Positions 11,773 through 22,007 of a stretch of 64,000 nucleotides of DNA are shown here, piece after piece. Under the pieces are notes generated by a model that saw nothing but the letters and a program-made list of their open reading frames with translations, was not told the origin of the DNA and did not search any database. Within the stretch, counting starts at the first letter, position 1. Every line of letters begins with the position of its first letter. This stretch comes from Phoma sp. XZ068 (Eukaryota > Ascomycota > Dothideomycetes > Pleosporales > Didymellaceae): positions 2,170,001-2,234,000 of the forward strand of contig RBKR01000001.1 of the NCBI GenBank assembly GCA_004835665.1, read 5' to 3'. The position numbers and the translations under genes were made by a program.

Positions 11773-12895
11773 TGTTGGTGATGAGGTGTGGAGGATGGGC
11801 TACACGTCAAGATGGCGGAGGATGGCGGGTGGGAGCGAGTTTAAGAGGGCTGCGAAAAGTTATCGTGGATCCATCCCATCAAAACCGCCCGAGCGCCCTA
11901 ACCAGCTCCGGATGCGTTGCCAGGAGGATGCCGAGCCTCCCTCGGCCCTCCGTCGCGCGAAGGGAATGCACCCTGCAGCGTGCAGCCTCATCTTGCAGCA
12001 CGCATTCAATTGACTATAATGTCCCTCTGCTCGCCGTGCAGTCTCTCGCCGTGGTCGCGACAGCTCTTGGGCAGCTGAGCGCTGGGTGCTACGTAATGCG
12101 CGTGCCGCGCTCAACAATCCCACTCGAGCTTGCTTCGCACACCATCTGCACCAACATGCAGCTCCATGCAGGCAAGCTCTGTGCTGGACCCGCCGAGCTG
12201 TCCTCCGACGGGAGCTCACAATTCCCGTAAGAACGGTCGTTGCGCCTTGCATGTTCGAAGCCTATGCTCTGGCTCCACTCTCAATGGCCGTCTCTCGACC
12301 TGCTAGTTGCACCGCGTCCACTGCAGCTGTCATGACCGCTTGAAACGATCGCACTGCAAATCCACCGCGCTAGCCGTGGCCAAGTGTAGAGCTGTCGAGC
12401 ACGGGTGGAATTTGCTGCATACGTCACGTGGGATGCTAGCGCGCTGTCCTCAAACTCGGCACGGCAGGGTCATTCCTCATCTGCTTCCAAATACGCCTGC
12501 GCGCTTGAGATAGAACAAGCACCCGCTCCTGATACTCTGGACGTAGCTGCGACAATTCTCCTGTCGCAAGTAAAGACTGCGCATCCAACTGCTCCCACCG
12601 CGTGGTCGTGTAGAAGCATAGAACCGTCAGCATCTCCCTCAACTCGCCTCAACCACAGCGCGCGCCCGTCGGACTCTCTGAACCAGTTGTTAATTTGCGC
12701 CTTGCTCGGTCAACTGCTTGTTCATCTTGCGCTCTTCGTACAACCTAGACTGTTTCCTACGGCTCTTGATTTGCAGTTCCAAGTACAGTTTGCGTGTTTT
12801 GCGCCTCGGCTCCTTCACACACTCTGCATTTTACCTGCACACACCGAGGATTTCCTTTTCTCTCCACAGTGTGATCTGATACACTAAACATAAGC
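11773..12895. other. Divergent promoter interval, 1.1 kb
   Basis: Lies between the starts of citrate synthase (minus) and the CID-RRM protein (plus). Pyrimidine-rich tracts occur upstream of 12896, as is common before fungal start sites. The frame at 12405-12887 stops just before the plus-strand gene and has no recognisable content. Confidence 0.5.
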
Positions 12896-15080
12896 ATGGC
12901 AGCGATGGATGAGCTGGAGTCGCTGTTGCAGTCGCTCCAGGCTTTGAAGGCCCCCGGCGTGACTCCCACCAAGGTCAAAGCCATTACAGCCATATGCGTA
13001 GAAAACATACAGGTATGCTGGCTGCTGAGTCAATCCGGCGCACGTCGCCCTTCCTTCCCTACCGCCTTTACTAAGTTCTCGCTCTCACCTCTAGTCCGAT
13101 TCGACCATCATTCAGAAGATCCTCCAACAATTTCAGAATAGCCCCGCGACACATAAGCTCGGTGTACTCTACGTCGTAGACTCTGTCACTCGCCAATGGG
13201 TAGAGAAGGCTAAGGCGGCCGGGCAAGCAGTGTCCAGGAACGCCGCTCCCGGAACATACGCCGCAGGAGTGCAAAAGATGACAGATGTCCTGCCAGCTGT
13301 GATGAACGATCTCGTTCAACATGCGCCTGACAACCAGAAGGAGAAGATCACAAAGCTCTTGGATATCTGGCAACGTGGACAGACCTTTCCTCTCAGCATG
13401 CTTGCAACTTTCAAGCAGCAGGTGAACGGTGGCCAGCAGGTGAACGGTGGCCAGCAGCGTACGTCTCGCCCCTTTACACGTATAGATCTCACCTGACGGA
13501 TCATCTAGATGCGCAAGCTGCGCCCAGAAGCCCATCAAAGGGTAACAGCTCAGCGTCAGCTCCCCATACTCAAACTAATATGCAGCACACAGCCGCTCCC
13601 GTGCCTCCGCCGACATTGCCGCAGAATCTTCAGGATCCTAATGCTCTACTTGCCGCCTTCTCCGGCTTTGCACCGCAGAACGGTCAGACTAACGCAGCCC
13701 CACCTGGTCTTCCCTTCCTTCAAAATATGGTGCCACCACCCCCTCCACCAGGATTTGTTCCCCCACCACCTCCCGCAGCAAGCGTACAGCCTGCTATGCC
13801 TCCCCCTCCACCAGCTGGTATGAATGATTTGGCCAACCAGATATTGCAAGCTATGAGTGCAGGTTCAATCGCGCCAGATCAGGCCATACAAGTACTAAAT
13901 GCTTTGGCGGTAGCACAGAACGGAGGAGCATCGTTGCCCACTGCGCCGCCCCCAGTGGCGCCTCAAGCGCAAGCACCGGCACAGCCCGCCGTACAGAACG
14001 GTAGTTCACAACGTTTTGAGCAGCACGATACCAAGATGCGAGATCGTAGCAGATCGCCTGACTATAATCGTCGTGCTTCTCCCAACCGTAGATCACCACC
14101 AAACCGCCGGGAGAGTCCTGTATACGGCGCTTACGATCCTAACGTAGCTGGTGAGGGTAATGCATCCAACCGTCCTGAGCGCAACGATCATGGCCGTGGT
14201 CGTGGTAAGGCCAAAGGCGGTCGTAATGATCGTAATGAGTATCGCCAGCGTACACCGCCGGCGCAACGGCGACAGCCAAGCCCACCTAAAAACGTATATG
14301 GTCAGTCGCGGTATATCGAGTGGGACCAAAGCCTGCCACGCGACAATATTAGGGTATTGAGTCGCACATTGTTTGTAGGCGGTGCAGGCGGTACAGAAGG
14401 TGAGATTCGAGCCATCTTCAGTCGCTTCGGTAGGGTCCAGACATGTATTGTGAACCAAGACAAGCGACATGCCTTTGTCAAGATGATGACTCGACCCGAT
14501 GCTGTTGCTGCCAAGGAGGGCATGGACAATCTGCAAGATCCTGCTGCCCAGTCCAAGGCTCGCCAGGTAGGTTATTTTGTGGTCCGTGACCGACGATTAC
14601 TAACGTTTGTAGACCCGATGGGGTGTTGGATTCGGTCCACGAGACTGTAGCGACTATAACACCGGCATCAGCGTAATCCCAATCTCGCGACTCACCGATG
14701 CTGACCGCAAGTGGGCCCTGACAGCGGAGCATGGTGGGACCGGCGGCCGGCCACTTGAAGGAGGCATGGTTCTCGAGGAACCTGACATCGAAATCGGGGC
14801 AGGTGTTTCATCCAAAGGTACGTACGACGCAGACTAAAACATGCACGTCGGCTAATGTGAAGTAGCGATCAGCAGACGAGTACCAACCGACGGTGGACGT
14901 GGCGGCCGTGGCGGCTTTGGCGGTCGCGGCGGTTTCGACAATGGACCCAAGTTCCGCAAGCAAGAGCAACGTCCAGCCCACGACCCTCGCCATGTCTCCC
15001 CACGGGCAGAGCAGGGTGTCGCAGTTCCACCGGCCGTTCCCGGTTTTGGCTTCCAGCTGCCTGGATTCCAAGCTCGGTGA
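12896..15080 (+). CDS. Nrd1/Seb1-type CID-RRM transcription termination factor
   Basis: Exons 12896-13012, 13095-13458, 13509-14566, 14613-14817 and 14866-15080 give 652 residues. The N-terminal ~150 residues are a CTD-interacting domain (IIQKILQQFQNSPATHKLGV, LYVVDSVTRQW), which binds the phosphorylated C-terminal tail of RNA polymerase II. A Pro-rich low-complexity stretch follows (repeated PPPPP blocks, 13730-13820), then Arg/Ser-rich segments, then an RRM with SRTLFVGGAG and HAFVKMMTRPDA, and a Gly/Arg-rich end. This order is that of budding yeast Nrd1 and fission yeast Seb1, which direct termination of non-coding and coding transcripts in the nucleus. An 18 bp direct duplication at 13421-13456 repeats the QQVNGG residues immediately before the second intron. 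Confidence 0.88.
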
Positions 15081-15512
15081 TAGCTTCACTGATCAGCTTC
15101 GGCCATGTTTACGGCGAATGTTTTCCCAAATACGTTTCATATCCTGCCTTTTGACACTCGTGTCTCTCCTAGGCAACAGGTATACCTCATGCTCGGTTGC
15201 ATAGCGCGGCGTTGCGGAGTCAAAGTAGCTTTGACGAGAGTAAGGAGCACAGCATATTTGCATTAGCCCGGCTTCGGCTTTAATCTGAGTTTTTGCATTG
15301 TATGGTTATGGTAGTCTGTGATTTTTATGGCATTATCCTGTCAACGGGGTTTCTTCGACGAGCCAATCAAAAGTATTATCATGGTCGATTAATCAGAATA
15401 TTATCAAGATGAAGTTTTTATAATGTAATGTTTTCGATTGTTTTGAGTGGAGTATCGATGTTTTTTACTGCCATCTAGTCTAACATTCATCTTGCCACCA
15501 ACCATCGCAGGC
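15081..15512. other. Intergenic between convergent genes, 432 bp
   Basis: AT-rich 3' flanks of the CID-RRM gene and the LOG-type gene. No gene seen; probable polyadenylation regions of both. Confidence 0.55.
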
Positions 15513-16240
15513 TCAGTTATCATCCCAGGTCAGATTGAACCTCCCCGGGGCATTCTGATAGGTATTCAGCGTCCTCAACACCTCCTCCGCACTCTTCGCC
15601 TCCTGGATAATCCCCGCCGAGCCCCCACCCACAAACCCACTCTTCACCGCATTCTGCACCCACTCGATCAGCCCCGTCCAGTACCCCTCCACATTGTACA
15701 CTATCACTGGCATACTGTGTATCCCCAACTGATTCCACGTCGTCACCTCCATCAACTCCTCAAACGTCCCGTACCCACCCGACAGAGCGACAAACCCGCC
15801 TCCCGCACCGCCCTCGATAACCTCCCGCGCCATCATCTGCTTGCGCGTGTGCATATCTTTAACAACAGTAGTGCGGCCATACACGGCTTCGTCGATGGCG
15901 TGGGAGCCGGGGTTTTCAGGGTCGTGGTTCTGCTCGAATTGTACGAGCGGCGCGGGGATGATGCCGTGCACGCTTCCTGGGCCGGATAAGGAGACGAGTG
16001 TGCGGGCTACTTCGCCCATGAGGCCTACTGTGCCGCCGCCGTAGACGAGGTGCGTGCCGCTGGCGTGCAGGGCGCGGGCGAGCTGGCGCGCGGATTCCAT
16101 GTGTGCTGGGGATGTGCCTTCTGAGGCGCCGCAGCTGGATGGTGTTAGTGGGGTGAGTGGTAGAGGGAAGAAACGGGGACGTACAAGACGCAGACTACGG
16201 GGGTTTTGGTGCCATTGGCGGTACTGGCTGTGGCTGCCAT
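15513..16240 (-). CDS. LOG-type cytokinin riboside monophosphate phosphoribohydrolase
   Basis: Exons 16240-16185 and 16134-15513 give 225 residues. The LOG family (Rossmann-like, formerly called lysine decarboxylase-like) removes ribose 5-phosphate from cytokinin nucleotides to release the free base; fungal members may also have a general nucleotide-clearing role. Visible motifs are VCVFCGASEG at the start, YGGGTVGLMGEVA, and SGGYGTFEELMEVTTWNQLGIH spanning the catalytic Glu region. The family consensus begins PGGxGT; here the first residue is Ser. No isopentenyltransferase gene is visible nearby, so cytokinin production is not shown by the window. The gene is divergent from the CLPTM1-type gene with a 438 bp shared upstream region. 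Confidence 0.9.
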
Positions 16241-16678
16241 GTTGGGTGGTGTCTCAGTGTTGGTGGAGCGGTGTTGATAAACAGTGACAATGGACGTTGA
16301 GCAAGGAATGCGGGGTAAGAGTACAATACCAGCGAGGTGCACAGGTCAAGAGCAAAAGAAAGGAGCGGACTCTATATGTAGTACTTGTACCTCCTGATCA
16401 GCAGAGTTGCCAACGCACGTTGAGTTTTCCGCAGACTCATAGCTTCGCCCAGCAGCAACCAAAAGAGGTTCGCCGTTGCGTCACCTGCCGTCAGCCGCGG
16501 CCTCGTTGGCCGCGGACCCTGGGAGCGAGCTAGCCCAGGTTCTTGGCATGGCGCTATGCTCCGGCCGCCGATGGGATTCTGGAGGATTTTGGGGACACTG
16601 TGACCTCCCCTCGCAGCGCCATCGAGACTTTCTTGCCTGCCGTTGACGCGAATCGCTGATTCCGCACACAGAGCAATC
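16241..16678. other. Divergent promoter, 438 bp
   Basis: Shared upstream region of the LOG-type gene (minus) and the CLPTM1-type gene (plus). No specific operator recognised. Confidence 0.5.
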
Positions 16679-18772
16679 ATGGCTGAAGCACAGCCGGCAC
16701 AGGCCCCGCAGGAGGGTGGGCCGAATGTACGTATAGGCTTAGTTGTAGCTTGAGAGCAGCTTGAGCAGCTCGACAGCAGTAGACAGCAGTAGGCGACCCC
16801 CGGCGCGATATGCTGACGAGGCTCACCGCAGTTTCTCAAGACGGCCGCGCAGAGTATTGGCATGTTCCTGCTGATCCAGGGCGGCATGAAGTATTTCCTC
16901 AAGGCCCCCGCCCCCGCCGCCCCCCAGCCAGGGCAGCCGCATCAAGTCGCTCCTGGCGGCGGTGCTGCTGTCTCGATTCCCGCGTGGGAGAACCGTCCGC
17001 ACCAGATCAACGAGGGCGCCGAGTACAGCCATGTCCCCTGGAACATTGCGCCCATGTGGCAGAACGGCCAGGAGCTCGACATCGCCATGTACATCTCGCC
17101 TTCGGCCGCTATGCCCGCGCTCAAGTCCATGCCCAAGGACTCGCTGCTGATCGACGAGAAGAAGTTTGTTTTTGGCGACTACAAGCAGACCAGGGAGATC
17201 CATGTTGAGTTCACTGTGCCCACCGAGGTTCAGCACAACGCTTCTCTGCTTGCCCACTTCTATGTGGCTCGCAGCGGCGCTGTGCTTGATCCCACTCAGC
17301 CTGGCTACGACCCCGCCGAGGCCTACCACTTCATTCGTCCCCTGACACAGTACCAGCCCAAGAAGAAGATCTCCAAGACCAGGAATTTGCTCAGCGACAT
17401 GCCGGAGAAGGATGCCGTCGAGACGGACGAGGAGAAGAAGGCTGGCAAGATCATTGGAAACTACTACCACCCCAACTTCACCATCTCTCTCATTCCCGAC
17501 GCTGGTGTTCTCAGCTATCCTCAGATGCAGCCTGGGCCCAGGAGGTACGTGCAGCTTGAGGCGACTGGTCACCGTGATGCGACTGGCCAGCACGGATGGT
17601 ACTACCCTATCCTCTTCACAAACACCTTCTGGCAGCTGAAGAAGCACATGATTGAGCTCAACGACACGGTCAAGACGCTGCCGCTGAACGTTAACCTCAA
17701 CAACCTGGCCCACTGGAAGTTCAACCTCATGGCTTCGGTGGACGAGAACCTGCGCTCACAGGCAGCCGCAGCCGCGGCCGGCCAGTCTACACCTGGTGGC
17801 GGCGATGGATCTGAGATGGAGATGTTCAAGGAGATTCTCATCGACAGCAACTCGTACCTCCTCGCCATCACAGCCGTTGTCTCCGTCTTCCACATGATCT
17901 TCGAGATGCTCGCCTTCAAGAACGATGTCCAGCATTGGCGCAAGAAGAAGGACAACGTTGGCACTTCAGTCCGCACTATCGTCGCCAATGTCTTTATGCA
18001 GACTGTTATTTTCCTGTACCTCCTTGACAACAACGAGAACACATCCTGGATGATCCTCTTCGGTCAGGGAATGGGTATCGCCATTGAGGCCTGGAAGATC
18101 ACCAAGACAGCAAACATCCGCGTTCGCGCTACTGCTCCTGGCTCCCTCATTCCCTACACCATCGTGCTCGAAGACAAGCACGTCGCGTCTGAAATTGAGA
18201 AGAAGACTGAAGAGTACGATCAAATTGCGTTCAAGTACCTGTACTGGGTTGCTGTACCCCTCCTCATCGCTTACGCCATCTACTCCCTCCTCTACGATAC
18301 GCACAAGAGCTGGTACTCGTTCATCATCACCACCCTCGTCGGCTCCGTCTACGCCTACGGCTTCCTCATGATGGTACCCTCCCTGTACATCAACTACCGC
18401 CTGCAATCCGTCGCACATATGCCCGGCCGCGCCATGACATACAAGTTCCTCAACACCTTCATCGACGACCTGTTCGCCTTCACCATCAAGATGCCCACCC
18501 TGCACCGCCTCGCCACCCTCCGCGACGACGTCATCTTCTTCGTCTACCTGTTTCAGACATGGAAGTACAAGGTCGATTACAGCCGCGTCAACGAGTTCGG
18601 ACAGGGCGGCGACGACGAGGAGGTTGAGGAGAAGGATGCGAACAGGCCCCTGCAGGCGCATCCCGATGGCGACAAGAGTCCCAAGACGCCCAAGGCGGTG
18701 AAGAAGGCTGATGAGAAGGAGACTGCCAAGGCGACGGGCGCGCAGAAGCAGAGCGCGAAGAGGAGGAAGTGA
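16679..18772 (+). CDS. CLPTM1-family multi-pass membrane protein
   Basis: Exons 16679-16726 and 16832-18772 give 662 residues. The protein has a large N-terminal lumenal/extracellular region beginning after a hydrophobic helix (SIGMFLLIQGGMKYF), then a cluster of membrane segments from about 17840 to 18440, including YLLAITAVVSVFHMIFEMLA and VPLLIAYAIYSLLYD. SRIRLN-like CLPTM1 hallmarks appear as TWKYKVD and the conserved AFKNDVQHWRKKKD loop. The C-terminus is rich in Lys, Glu and Asp and probably disordered in the cytosol. Mammalian CLPTM1 retains GABA-A receptors in the ER and CLPTM1L is a lipid scramblase; the fungal role is not established, but an ER membrane function is a fair inference. 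Codon use is strongly GC3-biased, suggesting steady expression. Confidence 0.88.
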
Positions 18773-18990
18773 GGTGATATGCGTGTCTGAGCATTGTGAA
18801 GGTAGGGAGGGTGTGTATAGATTGCTCCCAGAATGACTGTTGGTTATGGAGAGCGTAGATATATAAAATGTCATGATCGATATGGACATGCAGGTTCACA
18901 CAATTGGATCTTCTTTCCTCCCACTCTAATTGTACAACATCCTCATGCCATTTTCGTCAGCGATCCATCCATCTCTCCACCCCGCCCTCA

Positions 18991-19968
18991 TCAAAGCGTC
19001 CCCAACCACTGCCCCACCGCCCTCGCCGTCTCCTCACTCGCCTCCTCAGGCACAAAATGCCCCACCCCACCCCCAACCGCACACTCACTAACCCTACACC
19101 CCTCCTCCCTCCACTCCTCTCCCCAAACCTCCGCAACCGGCCTCCCCGCCCTCTTCACCAAAAACTCAGCACTATACACCAACAACAACGGCACCCCTAT
19201 CCTCCTCCCCTCCCTCACAGCCTCCTCTTCAAAATCCACATCCGTCGTAGCGCCCGCCTCGTAATCCCTCGTCGACGCGTCCAGCACCGCAGGGTCGTTG
19301 AAAAACGCGGCTACAACTGTCTCCGCATCTCCGTCCCTCAGTTTTCGCAGACCGAGGGTGTTGGTCCCGCTCCACCGGGTGATCATGTCGTTTGCCCATT
19401 TTCCCGGGCCGTAGGCTGTGAGGAGGGGGATTGCAATGTGTGGGTTTGCGAGGAGCGACCAGTGGAAGAAACCGGCTGATGCGGAGGCGGAGGAGGCGGT
19501 GCGCCATTGGGTGAGCGTGGGGATTATGTCTAGCAGCGCTAGTCCGCGGATTGTGAAACCTGCGATTGGGGAGTTGGGGGAGAGGATGGAGAGGTGGTGC
19601 GATATTCGTGCGCCGCGGTCGTGGCCGATTAGAACTATGGGCGTGGTTGTGTCTGCGGGTGAAGACTGGGGAAGAAGTTCTCGTAGTGCTTCGAGAATGC
19701 GTAGGCCGACGCTGACTTTGTCGTGGTTTTCTGCGGGCGCACTGGAGCCGTAGCCGGGCAGATCGGGCACGAAGAGTGGGTATGCGGGGAGGAGGGGGAT
19801 GGTGTGGCGCCAGAGGTAGGCGCTGTTTGGGTAGCCGTGGAGGAGGATTAGTATTGGCTTCTTACTGTTTATTTGGTCGAGATCTTTGTGGTAGGCGTTT
19901 ACTTTTCTGCTGGATGTGAATTTTTGGAGGCCGAGGGAGGCGAATTTTTGGTCTTGGATGTGTGCCAT
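18991..19968 (-). CDS. Alpha/beta hydrolase, dehalogenase/epoxide hydrolase-like
   Basis: Single exon, 325 residues, no signal peptide, so probably cytosolic. The oxyanion-hole motif HGYP is at residues 44-47, the nucleophile elbow GHDRGAR is at 115-121 with Asp117 as nucleophile, and the catalytic His is in VGHFVPEE at about 304. An Asp nucleophile instead of Ser separates it from esterases and lipases and fits haloacetate/haloalkane dehalogenases and epoxide hydrolases. The cap region contains DYEAGAT. The substrate cannot be read from sequence. It is convergent with the CLPTM1-type gene, with only 218 bp between the two stops. Confidence 0.85.
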   Translation of the reverse strand: MAHIQDQKFASLGLQKFTSSRKVNAYHKDLDQINSKKPILILLHGYPNSAYLWRHTIPLLPAYPLFVPDLPGYGSSAPAENHDKVSVGLRILEALRELLPQSSPADTTTPIVLIGHDRGARISHHLSILSPNSPIAGFTIRGLALLDIIPTLTQWRTASSASASAGFFHWSLLANPHIAIPLLTAYGPGKWANDMITRWSGTNTLGLRKLRDGDAETVVAAFFNDPAVLDASTRDYEAGATTDVDFEEEAVREGRRIGVPLLLVYSAEFLVKRAGRPVAEVWGEEWREEGCRVSECAVGGGVGHFVPEEASEETARAVGQWLGTL

Positions 19969-20616
19969 GTTTCGAGGTGGTGGTTGTGGAAATGGGAGAT
20001 TTGAGAGTGGATGGAGATATGTTTTTCAGAGGTGGTGGGTATGAATTGGTATGTTTGAGAGGGGATGGAGATATGTTTACTTTCGTAATGGAGTCACAGC
20101 ATCATGCCGGTTTGGTGGTGTTGGGTTGTCACATTTGTCAGCGTGCTTATGCTTACTATGGTGTGCTCGCCTTACCCGAGAACAAGTGTGCATAGGCGGG
20201 AGATATGATGCTCTTGACGGTGTTCTTGTGTCAAGTTGATTTCTGTTAAAGTCGTAATGTGTAGTTGAGAAGTCCGGTGTATGGCCTTTGGATTATGCTC
20301 ACGCCATGCAGTGTACCTACCACAAATAATTGCGTGGTACCGATCAAGCATGAGCTTTTTTGTATTTTATATCAAGTTTCAAAAAGTTTTTAAATCTCAA
20401 GAGTAAAGCTTTAAGCCATGGGATTTCTCAATTCAACTATTGGACGAGTTTATTCAGCTGCCCACATTCAACCAAGCGGCAAGGATTTCTTACCTATTCA
20501 GAGTTTGGGTTCGCGAAACGGTAGCTAGTTCAAAGGCAGATAGGCAGATAGAAATATTGATCTGAAACTATGGTTCTCTCTGTTTAATCTTCCCTCTCTT
20601 TATAAAGACCTATTTA
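19969..20616. other. Intergenic, 0.65 kb
   Basis: Lies between the hydrolase start and the CTP-type carrier stop. Contains a GATATGTTT direct repetition near 20009 and 20070 that may be a small duplication; no gene. Confidence 0.5.
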
Positions 20617-21600
20617 TTAATATCTAGCGCTGGGTATCGGTGTAAACACAAAAAGCTCATTCTCCAAAGATCCGCTCATAGCAGCAGCCACCTTCTCATA
20701 CACGGTGTACAGAATACTACTACTAAAAGCCAACCGTCCAACCCGCGATGTACTGCCACTCCACAGACCCTGTACACCTGTCTCACGCACGATACTGCGA
20801 AATGCGTCGATTGTGCCAGCACCATATGCACTCTGAGCCCATGTCTTGATCGTATCGACCGGCTGAGTCACATACACCGTAACGGTACCTGCCAGAGCTC
20901 CTGTCACGAATGCCGTTGTACCGTTCTGCGGCAGGTCATGACGTCTGGAAAACTCTCTGATAATATTGTAAGAGCCCATCTTGACACCCTGCGTACTCGA
21001 CTGCTTCAGGATAGTAGGAACAAGTCCTTTATACAGGCCGCGGATGCTCTGGGTACGGAGGATAGCTTCATACGCGTGGAGCTCACCGCGGTACAAATTC
21101 ACGTGATTCTTCGCATTGTCGATCAGGAACGTCTTCAGCCGCTCCGTAGGCGTCACTGCGACCACACTCTCCGTCAACCCCGCCAGCGAGCCAGCCAGGA
21201 TTCCTCTCGCAGGTGTCAACGCTCCTGTGTCGTCTGCGAGCCGGCTGCGGAAAAAGTTGAATGAAAAGAAGCGCACGCTGACTTTGAACGCAGTGCCGAG
21301 GACCAGAGTCGAACAGCCCGTGTAAATTGTCCCGATGCCATCGCTCCTTGCAACATTTAAGATGACGGCAAAGGGATTGTGCCGGCATCCGGGTACAGTG
21401 TGCAGCTGCACTCGTGTTTTGGCGTACTCAAATGGATACGTAGCTATTGCTTCTACGCCACCAGCTACGGCGCTGGAGCACAGCAAGACAGGGGTCGGGG
21501 TCTTCTTTTTGGCTTTGACGAGGGATTTCGGGGGCTGGGGGATCTGCAAAACCTGCCCTATCCTTCCGAAAGGAGATGATGGACTTTGAGCTGCGGCCAT
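20617..21600 (-). CDS. Mitochondrial tricarboxylate (citrate) carrier, CTP type
   Basis: Intronless, 327 residues from ATG 21600 (MAAAQSP); an in-frame ATG at 21657 would add 19. Three carrier repeats are visible, with motifs TYPFEYAKTRVQ, VTPTERLKTFLI and TQPVDTIKTWAQS. The first two and the tail (GRLAFSSSILYTVYEKV) match the citrate transport protein family, which exchanges mitochondrial citrate for malate or another tricarboxylate. In the third motif the second basic residue of PxDxxKxR is Trp (PVDTIKTW, near 20840-20866), which is unusual at a salt-bridge/substrate-contact position. Being intronless, it differs from the five-exon YHM2 gene. It is divergent from a Zn2Cys6 regulator with 407 bp between start codons. 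Confidence 0.88.
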   Translation of the reverse strand: MAAAQSPSSPFGRIGQVLQIPQPPKSLVKAKKKTPTPVLLCSSAVAGGVEAIATYPFEYAKTRVQLHTVPGCRHNPFAVILNVARSDGIGTIYTGCSTLVLGTAFKVSVRFFSFNFFRSRLADDTGALTPARGILAGSLAGLTESVVAVTPTERLKTFLIDNAKNHVNLYRGELHAYEAILRTQSIRGLYKGLVPTILKQSSTQGVKMGSYNIIREFSRRHDLPQNGTTAFVTGALAGTVTVYVTQPVDTIKTWAQSAYGAGTIDAFRSIVRETGVQGLWSGSTSRVGRLAFSSSILYTVYEKVAAAMSGSLENELFVFTPIPSARY

Positions 21601-22007
21601 GATGAGCGAGTAAGTGCTGACGCCAGAAAATGTGAAGTTGTCATCAATACGGTGCAACTACTTGGTACTTTATGCGACATCTTTTCTGGCTCCCACATGT
21701 GAAGCATTGACTCCCACATGTAAAACATGCTGTTGAACTTGACAAGATGCGTCGGTTCCGCATTTCGCCATTTCACATGGTGTTATGGTAAGAGTTGCGA
21801 AGTGACGATAAGCGTAGCCGGCTTCCCGCGGGAAGCAGCAAGGGGTGCTCGCCAAGAGGCCGAGCATACTGATTGGCCAGCTTAACGGGTCAGCAGCAGC
21901 GGCACCCGTCGCCCTCTTCCCTTCTTCCCGCGGCAACACTCATTACCTCCTTCACCTTCGCTGCGACGGCTTCAAGTTTCAAAACACGCCCCGACTTATC
22001 CGTCTCT
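21601..22007. other. Divergent promoter between carrier and regulator, 407 bp
   Basis: Contains two near-identical CTCCCACATGT blocks at about 21690 and 21711. Such paired short repeats in a divergent promoter could be a regulator site, which is inference only. Confidence 0.45.

Noticed and set aside
12405..12887. 160-codon frame before the Nrd1-like gene
   Set aside because: Lies in the divergent promoter and probable 5' leader, overlaps antisense frames, no recognisable content.
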